Source: Rhynchosporium graminicola (Eukaryota; Ascomycota; Leotiomycetes; Helotiales; Ploettnerulaceae). From it: a stretch of DNA of 64,000 bases. Made by a program: the position numbers and the translations under genes. Location: the NCBI GenBank assembly GCA_900074885.1, contig FJUW01000007.1:66826-130825 (forward strand). The letters run 5' to 3'. Shown one piece after another: positions 54,466-64,000 of the stretch (within the stretch, counting starts at the first letter, position 1; the number at the start of each line of letters is the position of its first letter). Under the pieces are notes generated by a model. That model saw only the letters and a list, made by a program, of their open reading frames with translations, was not told the origin of the DNA and made no database searches.

Positions 54466-55725
54466 ATGGCCAATTCAGTCCGTACAGGCCTTTCTAACAT
54501 CCTCAGAAAAGAAGCAAACGACATCGTTATCCTCTCCTCTCTCCGAACGCCCATAACTCGGTCTTACAAAGGCCACCTAAAAGACGCCTATCCCGAAGAA
54601 CTCCTCGCAACCGTCCTCCGCGCAACCCTCGCCGCAAACCCGAATCTCGACCCAGCACTAATTCAAGATGTCGGAGTCGGCGTCGTGCTCTCAGAGCTAG
54701 GCGGTTCGAAAGCAGGTCGTATGGCAATGAACCACATCGGCATACCATCCACGACATCTTTCTATACCACGAATCGAGCTTGTAGTTCTGGGTTAAGTGC
54801 AATCACGAATGTCTCGCACCAGATTGCTACGGGTATGATTGATATTGGCATTGGTGCAGGAATGGAGAGCATGACGAGGAATTATAGCAGTAAGGCTATT
54901 CCTACGGTTCTGTGGCCGGAGTTGAAGGAGAGTAGCGTGAAGGATGCGAGGGATTGTATAATGCCCATGGGATTGACAAGTGAGAATGTTGCGGAGAGGT
55001 ATGGTGTTAGTCGTGCGGACCAAGATGCTTTCGCTGTAACTTCTCATCAAAGGGCTTTGAAAGCTCAGCAGGAAGGCTGGTTTGATAAGGAGATCGTGCC
55101 GGTACACACACAGTACCAGGAGGTTGTGAAGGGAGAGAAGGTAGGAGATGTACAGCAAGTTACTGTCACGAAAGATGATGGCATAAGAGCGAATGCTAGT
55201 TTTCAGGGTATGCAGAAGCTGAAGCCGGCTTTCAAGGAGAATGGGACCTCGACTGCTGGGAACTCGTCTCAGATTTCTGATGGTGCTGCTGCGACACTTT
55301 TGATGCGGAGGAGTACGGCGACGGAACTCGGGCTTACTTCCTCGATTATTGGAAGGTGGGCTGGGACAGCAGTTGCAGGTTGTAAGCCTGATGAGATGGG
55401 TATTGGACCTGCAATTGCTATTCCAAAATTATTGGAAATGACTGGCTTGAAGACTGAGGATATTGGATTGTGGGAGATCAACGAAGCTTTTGCAAGTCAG
55501 GCTATATATTGCTTGAGAAAGCTCGGTCTCGAAGAGACGCTTGAGAAGGGGAAAGTCAATGCTAAGGGAGGTGCGATTGCTCTGGGTCATCCGCTTGGTG
55601 CTACTGGGGCTCGTATGTTGGCTGGCTTATTACCGGAGATGGACAGGCAGGGTCTGGAGACGGGAGTCATTTCGATGTGTATCGGTACTGGTATGGGAAT
55701 GGCAGGACTGTTCGTTAGAGAATAG
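54466..55725 (+). CDS. 3-oxoacyl-CoA thiolase (acetyl-CoA C-acyltransferase)
   Basis: Cleaves 3-oxoacyl-CoA with CoA to acetyl-CoA and a shortened acyl-CoA. Single exon, 419 aa. Thiolase signatures: the acyl-accepting Cys in TTNRACSSGLSAI (about residue 105), GAGMESMTRN, WEINEAFASQ, the His in GGAIALGHPLGATGAR (about 373), and the second Cys in SMCIGTGMGMA (about 404). It reads as the peroxisome-type thiolase. The N-terminus MANSVRTGLSNILRKEANDI lacks a clear PTS2 nonapeptide, and the C-terminus LFVRE is not an SKL-type signal, so location is uncertain. Its divergent partner, muconate cyclase, makes 3-oxoadipyl-CoA a possible substrate. Confidence 0.92.
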   Translation: MANSVRTGLSNILRKEANDIVILSSLRTPITRSYKGHLKDAYPEELLATVLRATLAANPNLDPALIQDVGVGVVLSELGGSKAGRMAMNHIGIPSTTSFYTTNRACSSGLSAITNVSHQIATGMIDIGIGAGMESMTRNYSSKAIPTVLWPELKESSVKDARDCIMPMGLTSENVAERYGVSRADQDAFAVTSHQRALKAQQEGWFDKEIVPVHTQYQEVVKGEKVGDVQQVTVTKDDGIRANASFQGMQKLKPAFKENGTSTAGNSSQISDGAAATLLMRRSTATELGLTSSIIGRWAGTAVAGCKPDEMGIGPAIAIPKLLEMTGLKTEDIGLWEINEAFASQAIYCLRKLGLEETLEKGKVNAKGGAIALGHPLGATGARMLAGLLPEMDRQGLETGVISMCIGTGMGMAGLFVRE

Positions 55726-56270
55726 TTTGTTAGAGTGTAGGTAGCAAAATTGAGGAACATTTCATGAGATCTTTTTCCGAAAGACTTCTGATGTGTTGGG
55801 CAAGATGGGTTGTCGAGAATCATAACTCTATTGAAAGAGATCAAATTCGGAGTGTGTATAGAACTCCTACAGATGCTTGCCCAGAGACTTGCGAGGCCGC
55901 AGTTATTTCTCGTCGGCTGAAATGATTGGTTTCGACTCGGGATATATACATACTAATCTTCAAATATTGTGAATTTGTGATGCTAGTAAAGTCAACAAAG
56001 ACGCTTGCGATGTCAAAGTATTACTTTGAGTCCTGTAAACAAACCCGCTGACATTAGAATTTAATTGGAACCCCATATATCATCAATGAAATCATGAAAA
56101 GACTAGATTCTTTCAAATCATTCCAAGTACTATACATCTTCAACGTCCCATCTGCATAATATCTCAGCCTTGTCAGCCGTGCGTGAAGGCATTTCAGCCT
56201 CGCGCCGCGTCGCGTCTCGGTACCAATCCACCGCAGCTGAACCCACCCTAAGACAACAGATCGCAATGAA
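55726..56270. other. Intergenic, CCE1 promoter, 545 bases
   Basis: Between two plus-strand genes. An ATG at 56266-56268 just before the CCE1 start is out of frame with it. No coding signal. Confidence 0.5.
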
Positions 56271-57332
56271 ATGCCCCTTACTCTCCCCGGCACTCTCAAA
56301 CTTGTCCAGTTGAAAATAGTCGCTCAAAAATGCGGCATCATTACAACGGGTACGAAAACAATACTGATTCGACGTCTCCAGGATGAAATCAGCCAAAGCC
56401 AGAACGAAAGTGATGCCATTTCGAATAGTAAGGAAAAAGCTGGGAAGAATGTCAGGATACTGAGCATTGATATGGGGATAAGGAATCTGGCTTATTGTAT
56501 ACTCGACGTACCGGCAAAAACTGTCCAACTTCCTGGCTCCTTGGCTGGAAAAGGTGGTGGAAAGGGGAAGGAAGAACTACCTTCAATTCAAGCCTGGCAT
56601 CGTCTTGCTGTATCAAGTGCTCCTATTGTGAATGGTGCCGAACCGTTACTCAAAGAAGCGTTCGACCCTGAGACCCTCTCACGTGCGGCATATACTCTCC
56701 TACGCACACGGTTATTAGTAGCGAAACCAACACATATCTTGATCGAAAGGCAGCGCTTCAGAAGTATGGGGTCAAGTCATATCTTGGAGTGGACGATCAG
56801 AGTAAATATGTTTGAATGCATACTGTATGCAGTACTTTGTACATTGAAGGCGGAGGGACTTTGGGAGGGGACTGTGAGGAGTATTTTGCCGGGGAAGGTT
56901 GGACCATTTTGGATCCCCGAGGATGGTGAGTCTAAGGTCGACGTCCCAACTGAGATCCTGGGTGAGAGTGGGATCAAGGAAGGAGAAGTCAAAGCGAAAG
57001 GCAAGGGAAGGAAGAAAGTCCGCAAGACAACCAGTGCAAAGATTAAGAATAAAGGGGCGAAAATTGATTTGGTGAGAAGCTGGTTGGGGAATGGAGATAT
57101 GGTTCATTTAGGCAATGAAGAAGTGACGGAAATGGCGAGACGATATGTCAAAAAGTGGGATCGGGCGCCTGGAGGGAGGAAAAAGGTCGTTGGAGTTGAA
57201 GATGCGGAGGAGAAGATGGGAAAGTTGGATGATCTGGCGGATTGTCTTCTGCAGGGTATGGCATGGATCAAATGGGAGGAAAACAAAAGGGCTGTGATGA
57301 ATTATGGGGCTGAGGTCCTGTTGGATCCCTGA
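56271..57332 (+). CDS. CCE1: Mitochondrial Holliday-junction resolvase (cruciform-cutting endonuclease)
   Basis: RNase H-like resolvase that cuts four-way junctions in mitochondrial DNA. Single exon, 353 aa. A SAP-like DNA-binding motif opens the protein (PGTLKLVQLKIVAQKCGIIT, then LIRRLQDEI). The catalytic acidic residues are in ILSIDMGIRNLAYC (Asp, about 66), ILIERQRFRSMGSSH (Glu, about 159) and KLDDLADCLLQGMAW (Asp pair, about 320), as in Cce1/Ydc2. A Lys-rich segment (KAKGKGRKKVRK) sits before the last helix block. A mitochondrial presequence is not obvious from the start at 56271; another start upstream is possible but out of frame. Confidence 0.9.
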   Translation: MPLTLPGTLKLVQLKIVAQKCGIITTGTKTILIRRLQDEISQSQNESDAISNSKEKAGKNVRILSIDMGIRNLAYCILDVPAKTVQLPGSLAGKGGGKGKEELPSIQAWHRLAVSSAPIVNGAEPLLKEAFDPETLSRAAYTLLRTRLLVAKPTHILIERQRFRSMGSSHILEWTIRVNMFECILYAVLCTLKAEGLWEGTVRSILPGKVGPFWIPEDGESKVDVPTEILGESGIKEGEVKAKGKGRKKVRKTTSAKIKNKGAKIDLVRSWLGNGDMVHLGNEEVTEMARRYVKKWDRAPGGRKKVVGVEDAEEKMGKLDDLADCLLQGMAWIKWEENKRAVMNYGAEVLLDP

Positions 57333-58015
57333 ATGTGCCCCCCTTATCTCAGCTCAACTCGAATCGGCTGTGGTTACCAGCATCGATCTCCCAGGGAAGC
57401 ATATCAAGGCATCAGATTAGGTTCTTAGATCGGATGAGTGAACGGAGAGCTTGGGCTACCAAGGTGCGAAGCTATAAGTGGACTAGGGATACGAGAAATT
57501 CCGACTTTGTGGTAATGTTTGCTCAATTTCGTGCATACAGCTAACTGGAGCTTTCCCAGAGGCTCAGGAAAGTAGTCGGATCTCGCTTGGGAGGCGGGAG
57601 ATTCTGACTTAAACACCACATGAGTGCCATTTTGCTCCTGTTTGTTCAGGGTTCTTAGATCTTCCGAGACTTTGAAGTTAAGGCGGAATCCAGTTTATCT
57701 TGAGATTCTTACCAAATCATAATGAAGAAGGTACGTCTAGGCCTGTTCCAACATCAAAAGACAAAGCCTGAAGGATGTGTACCGATAAGCTATGTCTTTT
57801 ACTATCAGCTACGTTATCTTCTGTCGAGGACTTGCCGATGGAAAGTTTCATTCGAGGCATCTCCCAAGTTGTTTGCCGAAGTAGATCTGATCACTCTTGG
57901 ACAGTTCATTGGCCTGCACCCTCCTATAAACATGTTTGCTTCAGTCCTTCGTTCTGCATTGATCTGCTCGCTTTGGCTTTCGCACATTAAAATGAGATCT
58001 CAGCTCGTATTTTCA
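57333..58015. other. Intergenic, 683 bases
   Basis: Between the CCE1 stop and the stop of a minus-strand hypothetical gene. A plus-strand frame at 57722-58126 runs through but looks non-coding. Confidence 0.5.
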
Positions 58016-58520
58016 TCATCTTTCATATTCGTAATCATCTTCAAATTCAAAATCCTCCTGGCATCCCACCTCTCTCCCGCTTCGATACTCGGATACGCAC
58101 ATCCTTGCAAATGCAGCTGCATCTGACGGAGGCATCTCCCCATCCCGCGCACCAAGCGAATCTTGGTAACGCGAAGAGTCAACAGTTTGGTCTCCAAGAT
58201 CTGGCAAGATGGCGCTGTCTTCGCTCGCATGCACGCTGTTCATGGACTCTTTCATGGATCCTTGAAGGTAAGTGGCTTGACCTAGACCCTTCTTTCCTGA
58301 TGTCCAACATCCCACGCTGTCCAGTCCCTCTTGTTTGCCTTCCTGCATACTCATCATCTCCACATCTGGAATCTTCTGTTCCACAATCACATCAGTTTCT
58401 CGCTTAATGAACTCCGGCCATGAGTGCCACAAGTTACGATGGACGCCGCTTGCAGAAAGTATCCACTCCCTCATAAGATCATACTCCCCGGAACCGAGTT
58501 CTGCAACAAGTCTCTTGATC
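58016..58520 (-). CDS. Hypothetical protein, 3' exon
   Basis: Minus-strand open frame with no recognised family. From a possible acceptor near 58528 it reads EIKRLVAELGSGEYDLMREW, then ILSASGVHRNLWHSWPEFI, a Gly/Ser/Gln-rich middle, and an acidic end EDFEFEDDYEYER before the stop at 58016. The first ATG is at 58474 and would give 152 aa, but the conserved-looking stretch begins upstream of it, which suggests an earlier exon that I cannot place. The regular composition argues for coding. It overlaps nothing well supported, though a plus-strand frame opposes it at its 5' end. Confidence 0.4.
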
Positions 58521-58588
58521 TCTTCTACGATTTAGCAGCTTTAAGCACTGCTATTTTACCTCCAAATGCCTTACTTTTACTCTCCTAG

Positions 58589-59154
58589 ACTATTTTCGAA
58601 CGCTTGGCACTCGGACAGCCGGATGACTATCACGCAGCCCTCTCGGCTTCCGGCATCCATGTCCAAATCTACAGTTCGCCGAGAATGCCTCAGCTTCTCA
58701 GTGGACAAGCTCTATCACTACCCAGCCCAAATATGACAGCGGAAGAGAAGGAACGGGCCGTGGAGTGTTGGCGTTGGGCCGCTGAAGAATCGTCAAGGTA
58801 TTCATAAACCACCCTTCATGCAAGTACATCTAACATCGGTTGCGTTTGTGCAACCTCAATTGACGCACTAATTCCAAGAACCGGGTTAGTGAGAGTTGAC
58901 GTCGTTCAAACAGATTTGAATCGTGCCCACTACATAAGCCACGCGTGGGAAGCATATCGAGGTCACATCTCACATTTCGAATTTCACAATGCCTTCATTT
59001 CACGGTATGACATCGCGATATATCTATTGATTACTGCTGCAAGTCGCTCGATACGTTTTTGTGATTCTCACGTTGCAGATTTCGACCCTTGCTATGTATC
59101 TTTGTATTCCCCAGACCTTGTGCTATGATTATTCTCTCAACCGGAGAGAAAATT
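58589..59154 (+). CDS. Hypothetical protein exons, incomplete
   Basis: Plus-strand exon-like frames, unassigned. Exon A, 58589 to about 58797, follows a CCTAG acceptor and includes LALGQPDDYHAALSASGIHV and NMTAEEKERAVECWRWAAEE. A GTATTC donor and CAAG acceptor (intron about 58798-58880) lead to exon B, about 58881-59004, with VRVDVVQTDLNRAHYISHAW and GHISHFEFHNAFISR, ending at a GTATGA donor. A last exon from 59079 would stop at 59154. The frame of exon A is also open upstream to 58439 but for a TAG at 58586. No start codon can be assigned with confidence; this may be a fragment of a broken gene. Confidence 0.33.
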
Positions 59155-59979
59155 TGATAGGATGATATACTTCAATCTACAACAAACCACCTCAACTTGA
59201 TCAGAAGACCATGGTACATAATGCATTATCATGCAGTTGGATCACTATGCAGCAGGGAGGAGCTATTCTGCGGGATACAAACTTCAAGTCGACCTACATA
59301 CCAGGGAATCCACATGTACCTCGGACGCAAAGCACCTGGATTCGCTTGAAACTGCAATGCACAGATATTGAACGGCAAATTTTGTCTATCAGGGAGGTAC
59401 AATACTCGCAGAGCCTCAGATTGCCATTTCCGTTCGCAGGATATAACTACATACTCTATCCCCATTACCGTTTGCTTATATCGCACCAGTATCTCTCGCT
59501 AAGTCTCTTGCTTGTTTCTCGTATATATCACAGCTTTTACCCGGCTCAAAGATACCGAACTGTTGATTCGTCCATCTTCTATCTGTAGTCATCAATTCCT
59601 CCGTGAGTTGGTTTCCTTCGACTTGAAATTGGATCATTTCTGACAGTTCAGAATTCGCAAATAGCAAAGAAACGCATTTCACCATTCTCAACTGTCAAGT
59701 CCACCATACTTGATTGAGAACCCCTCATCTTCTACGTTTCGATACCTGCTTCAAGAAGTTTCTTCTTCTGATCTACACCGAGTCAGTCCACCAGAAGATA
59801 CATTCAAAAGTGTTCTCTTGTTCCACCGGCTTCGATTCATAAAACTCGGAACCTTACTATCAGTCTTCAAGTATCACTCATATCCTTCACACCTCGTACT
59901 TGTAAGTCATACCCCAAACGATACGATAACCATCTCAAACCTCACTAACACGCTTCCAGCCTCTTTAATACTCGTCAAG
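59155..59979. other. Intergenic, 825 bases
   Basis: No convincing gene. Holds the leader of the small Cys/His protein gene that follows; its reading frame is open back to 59710 but has no upstream ATG. Confidence 0.5.
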
Positions 59980-60180
59980 ATGTGTGATTACGAAGACTTC
60001 AAATTCACATGCAATCACACCTCTACCAAACTACTCTCCTACTGCCATTTCGCGAGAACAGATCCCTATCACCAATGTTTCGGCGTCAAAGTCACTAAGC
60101 ACACCTGGTTTCAGAGCATGCTTTGTCCGCCGTGTGAGGCTTACAGAGCGGCTTGTGTGGCAATGGGAAAGGTTCGTTAG
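59980..60180 (+). CDS. Small Cys/His-rich protein
   Basis: 66 aa, no named family, though I recall similar small proteins in ascomycetes. It starts MCDYEDFKFTCNHTSTKLLS, then YCHFARTDPYHQCFGVKV and CPPCEAYRAAC. The Cys-x-His at the start and the later Cys-x2-Cys could hold a zinc ion. It shares the start pattern with the hypothetical protein at 38.5 kb. The ATG at 59980 is the first in frame. It may continue through an intron after FGVKV or MGKVR, since GGTTCGTTAGGTTAG follows, but no downstream exon could be assigned. Confidence 0.55.
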   Translation: MCDYEDFKFTCNHTSTKLLSYCHFARTDPYHQCFGVKVTKHTWFQSMLCPPCEAYRAACVAMGKVR

Positions 60181-63100
60181 GTTAGCGAGCAAGGGATGTT
60201 GTGAAAAAGGAGGCGAACCGTTGTTTTGCAGTATAAGTCGTCGATTTGCTCGATCTGGCTGCGAGGGTTGAATTCTGTACTTTGAATGGTGAGTATCGAT
60301 GAGGGTGTTTCGGTGATTCATCGGCTGGAAAATTCGTGCAGAGTTGACTTGTGGCGAGGTATCGCTGTCTAGTTTTAATGTGTCCGGAATCTTGTGAGGA
60401 TGAAATCGGTAATACATCTACCTACATGCTGAAGATGTGCGATTTCATTAAGGCTGTAAGTAGAGGGCCAGCATGATTTCTCTTCTCAGGATGTCGCTAT
60501 GTATTGCTTTTTTTTCCATTGCTCTTGCTCACCTGCATAAACATTTCGTAGCTGCATATACACATACACAGGGAGTCCAAAATCAGTTTTCCTCGCCTGG
60601 CGGCCTGTTTATTCAAGATGAAAGAAAGCAATGAAAGTTAATCACTCCATCTATTCGAATCCGGCGTCTCACCCCAGAGTGACGTACTCCTCGTACAGTC
60701 CAGTCCACGGACCTCAACACCCATCTATTTCCCTTCCCACATTCAGGATTTAGAACAAGGAGGCAACTAGATCGTGTTGCACGAATTGCTTTTCATGTTT
60801 CTGGGAAGGCGGGTGAGTCGGCATGAACGACAGGGAAGTGTGGTAAGACGAGGTTGGTATACCGTAGTACTTCCGAGAATCTGATGTGGTGTCACACGTG
60901 GTTGTAAATAGTAACCTGGAAAGTCGAGACGAGGCTTGTGTGTGTGTGACCCGGGGCTAAGTTTTCACGTTGATGACAATGCGGCTTCGAGGCGAGCCAA
61001 ATTCGTGTCAGGCGAAGCGATTTCGGAATTTGTTGCATGTGGTTTGGGGCTTAGCTGATGAGATACACGTCGACTTAGCTTTTGGAATAAGGAAAATATA
61101 CTCCCATCAAGTCCTTAAATCCTCCATCCTTTTACGTTCGTTGCTCAGACAACGTTTAGCTTCGCTTGGGGACAAGATATGGAGTTCATAGGCAACTATA
61201 TCGTGATAACATGAAGATATGCGTGGTTTTATACACGAAAGCATATTGGAAGTATGCAATCAAGTAGCTTTTAGAAAAGACAATCTAAAAGAAGTAGACG
61301 CGTTACACCCAATACCAAAATCCTCTCAGTTTCAGACTAGGGTTAGGCGAGTCGAAGTATAAACAACATGACTAGAGCATACTCCAATCTCCAAGCAAGC
61401 GTATAAGAAAATTACACAAGCAAATGCAACTTGCCATAGATTCACACTAAGATTCTCTTTCCCTGCCAAAACAGATGTTGTGGGTCCCTAGAGGCACAGA
61501 TCTTCCCAGATCTCACTTCAGACTGAAAATCATCGATACTCACTTTTCAAAAACTAGAGGCAATTGGCCAGTCCAAAGAAGGAAGATTGGCACCGTATAG
61601 CATAGTAGCGATTTTCGGAAAACTTTGAGATATGAATGAGATGGTGTCTATCAAAGAGAATGAATTATTGTGGTACTTGGATGTTGAATGCGTGACGTTT
61701 ATAAAACCTTGCGAGAACTCCGATAGTGATACTTACTGCTGATAGTGCAGTCTCATCCCGCAAGTCTTTATTCCTCTGTCGGATTGAATGAAAGTAGCCT
61801 TAGCTAGCTATCAAATGTCAGATATCCGAAAGGGGGTAAGGATCTTACGGTATAATTTCATTTTCATCTCTCACATCCCTCAGTTGAGCCGAGAAGTCAG
61901 GGGAGATGATCAAGTATATCCAGGACCTTCACAGATACGCCCACTCTATATCTCTCAGCCACTCTAGAACAAGTACCCTGGAAGACTCGCTCAGGTTTGT
62001 GGGAATAACTAAGTTGCAGTAAATAGGGAAGTTCCCTAAGCTTACTTCTTATTCGGTAGAGCGAGTGGCTAGCTTCTGTCGTTGGCTTGTAAGCAACCAA
62101 AGCCCATCCATGTTCATGATTTATGAGAAAAAGTACATTCCACCTCGGTCCCTCTAAATACCCGTTCACCCTCCATCCCTCTTATACCCATCCAAAACAA
62201 GCAACCCATCAGATACCGCAGACCCACCCGTTCCAAAAACAACAAGATTGAACTCCGAAGTATTCCAAGCACGCGTGGGGAAGATGCCTATATGTCGCAA
62301 CACGACTTGCGGGAAGTAAAAGTAAGGCTACCTACCTAATTATTAACACAACAAGTCAAACCCCGATACCAATCATCGAATACCATGTAGAGTGAATTGT
62401 TTACATGGGCTCGCTTAAGACGAAAAGAAAGAGTTGCCTGTATCGGAAGCATGAACTTGTCCATGACCCTAGCTGTATATGACTCCCTAGAAGTCAGATA
62501 CACAGAGTGCCCCTGGATAGCTAGTCAGACACAGCTGTCCGAGTGGAATCCTGTACAGATCGCTTGTTTCCGTGAGATTTGTACTTAAAGATCCGTCTTC
62601 TGCTCGAAAGAAAGAAGGCTGACGCAGAAATTATTTTCAACTTTACGAAGAGTAAAGCTTTAACTTTTCTGTTGCCACCTAGGGAGATCTCGATTGATCT
62701 TCAACCGTGCCTTCAACGACGGGACCCTCATACAAAGTATCAAATAGCAAACCCCCTTCATCCTCGAAAATCAATGATTATTCATTAGCGAGTTGTCAAC
62801 ACCTTACCTTTCTAGGTTCAATTTTCTTTCCACGACCATACCATACCATTGTCAGTAACAACACACAACACCTTGATATTCACCCCACCTCACCTCACTT
62901 CACCTACCTACACCTACCAACATCTTTCCACGCACTCGCTCCACCCTCAACTCTCACGCATCTCACACACCAAAACACCTATCGTCCTCACTTTACCCGA
63001 TCCCTTCTTCCCAATCCCTATATCTTATTCTTCTTCAAGGTGAACTAAGATAAGATAAGGTAAGGTAAAGACACCCACCTCTTTCTTTCTCTCTTCTTCT

Positions 63101-63707
63101 ATCTGTACTTTCCTAGCGTGCATATATACGTGATACTCTTATTATCCCGATGATTGATTGCTTGGTTGCTTGGGTTAGCTGGGGTGGGTGAATGTATATT
63201 CAACCCTGAGTGGGCTTTGGCTTTGGCTTTGCTTGCATTATATCTATGCCTGAATGCTCAGAGGATGAGTGAGCGAGAGAAGGGAGGAAGGAAGGGTAGG
63301 GGGAAGAAGTGAGTAAGTGAGTAAGTGAGTAAGTCAGTGAGGCGAAGGAGCTTAGGCTGATGAGATAGACGGGTTCGTGGGAATTCCATTGGCTTGTTAG
63401 AGAAAAGGGATCTAGTATCGAAGGTAGGTGCGGATTGTGCAATTGAGGCTACATGTAGTGTAACACTAGGTGGTAGGTAAGGTAGTAGATGGGAGCTCAT
63501 CATCATTATACATACGTCCTGAACGAAACGCAATGGAACATCGGAAGATCTCGAGACTGTCTACCCACCCTTAAGAAACGCTTAGGAAATAGGTAGATGA
63601 TTCGTGTCAAATTCTCATAAGAATGGTATATTTATATATGGCACCTCTCCATCACTCCCGATCTCCGCAAATAAAGCATGAACTTCTCATCTACTCTAAA
63701 TCCCAAA
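60181..63707. other. Gene-free stretch, 3.5 kb
   Basis: No supported gene. Contains a CACCT-rich run at 62881-62930, TAAGATAAGG-type words at 63045-63070, and three perfect copies of GTGAGTAA at 63309-63332. Short frames on both strands are unlike any family. It ends at the 3' end of the NUS1 gene. Confidence 0.5.
63309..63332. repeat. Tandem repeat (GTGAGTAA)3
   Basis: Three perfect head-to-tail copies of an 8-base unit, followed by a degenerate fourth (GTCAGTGA). Confidence 0.85.
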
Positions 63708-64000
63708 CTACCGACCAAACCTCATCTGTGCATCCGCATAATTATACAATGCCCTCAAAAACACCTGATACCCAACCCCATCATTATCCTGCACATGAAA
63801 GATCTCCGTCAAGCGGACCTGCCACAGCGGATAGCCCTTCAACTCGACATTCGGTCCGAACAAAATGAGTAGCTCCGGCTCTCCCATCACGCTTTCTGTC
63901 AGTTCGGCATCTACTAAGTCGATTGAGATGTCATTTGGCGAGAGTTTGCTGTGTTGCGACATCTCGGCGAGGGTTTTGGTGAGATCGACGAGCGAGTCAC
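63708..64000 (-). CDS. NUS1: Dehydrodolichyl diphosphate synthase complex subunit NUS1 (5' part outside window)
   Basis: Non-catalytic partner of cis-prenyltransferase making the dolichol precursor at the ER. Only the C-terminal ~97 residues are in the window, reading in from the right edge: DSLVDLTKTLAEMSQ, then SPNDISIDLVDAELTES, EPELLILFGPNVELKGYP, LWQVRLTEIFHVQDN and the end FLRALYNYADAQMRFGR. The C-terminal RFG matches the RxG motif that NUS1 contributes to the active site of the complex. The rest of the gene, including its membrane anchor, lies beyond position 64000. Dolichyl-diphosphatase at 4.2 kb acts on the same lipid. Confidence 0.88.
   Translation of the reverse strand, partial: DSLVDLTKTLAEMSQHSKLSPNDISIDLVDAELTESVMGEPELLILFGPNVELKGYPLWQVRLTEIFHVQDNDGVGYQVFLRALYNYADAQMRFGR

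Noticed and set aside
57722..58126. 134-codon plus-strand frame after CCE1
   Set aside because: Composition is hydrophobic and irregular, and its last part lies opposite the minus-strand hypothetical frame, which looks more protein-like.
60655..60680. Possible tRNA T-loop (TATTCGAATCCGGCG)
   Set aside because: No A-box or foldable acceptor stem upstream at the right distance.
60970..61191. 73-codon plus-strand frame
   Set aside because: No domain or start context; neighbouring sequence is equally open in other frames by chance.
1..64000. CRISPR array, prophage or bacterial operon
   Set aside because: No spaced direct repeats of the right size, and gene structure with spliceosomal introns is eukaryotic.

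Overview
The window is nuclear DNA of a filamentous ascomycete (Pezizomycotina). The evidence is the set of short GT-AG introns (about 42 to 120 bases), compact genes on both strands, and proteins typical of that group: Yos9, Atg29, Ecm14, Env7, Shb17, Rqt4, Cce1 and carboxy-cis,cis-muconate cyclase. A Leotiomycete-like origin is my impression from protein wording and is not proven. I see no rRNA, tRNA, CRISPR array, complete transposon or secondary-metabolite core gene. Exon joins were worked out by eye from frame, splice sites and family conservation.

Layout. 0-11 kb: 3' part of an SDR dehydrogenase, Yos9, ATP synthase subunit k, dolichyl-diphosphatase, an RBR ubiquitin ligase, a GH16 gene with a frameshifted 5' end, and atg29. 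11-24 kb: the pseudo-carboxypeptidase Ecm14, ureidoglycolate lyase, a DNase1-like secreted protein, a 3.2-kb stretch without genes, an MFS transporter and the Env7 kinase. 24-35 kb: phospholipase C, Pex7, then a GH10 xylanase and a GH76 protein divergently arranged over a 1.6-kb promoter region. 35-46 kb: unassigned exon-like fragments, a PDAP1-like phosphoprotein, a small hypothetical gene, Ipk1, a repeat-rich island without an intact gene (41.0-42.6 kb), Hat1 and a small hypothetical gene. 46-57 kb: Shb17, Rqt4, allantoinase, muconate cyclase divergent from a thiolase, and the mitochondrial resolvase Cce1. 57-64 kb: unassigned gene fragments on both strands, a small Cys/His protein, 3.5 kb without genes, and the 3' part of NUS1.

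Themes. Allantoinase and ureidoglycolate lyase are two steps of allantoin use, and the allantoinase promoter carries several GATAAG motifs. Muconate cyclase and a thiolase share a promoter region, which could link both to the protocatechuate/beta-ketoadipate route. Phospholipase C and Ipk1 lie at two ends of inositol polyphosphate synthesis. Yos9, dolichyl-diphosphatase and NUS1 serve the ER glycosylation and quality-control pathway. No clearly new multi-gene system was found. The best leads are the repeat island at 41-42.6 kb, the GH16 frameshift, the cyclase/thiolase pair and the unassigned coding fragments at 35.6-36.3 and 58.0-59.1 kb.
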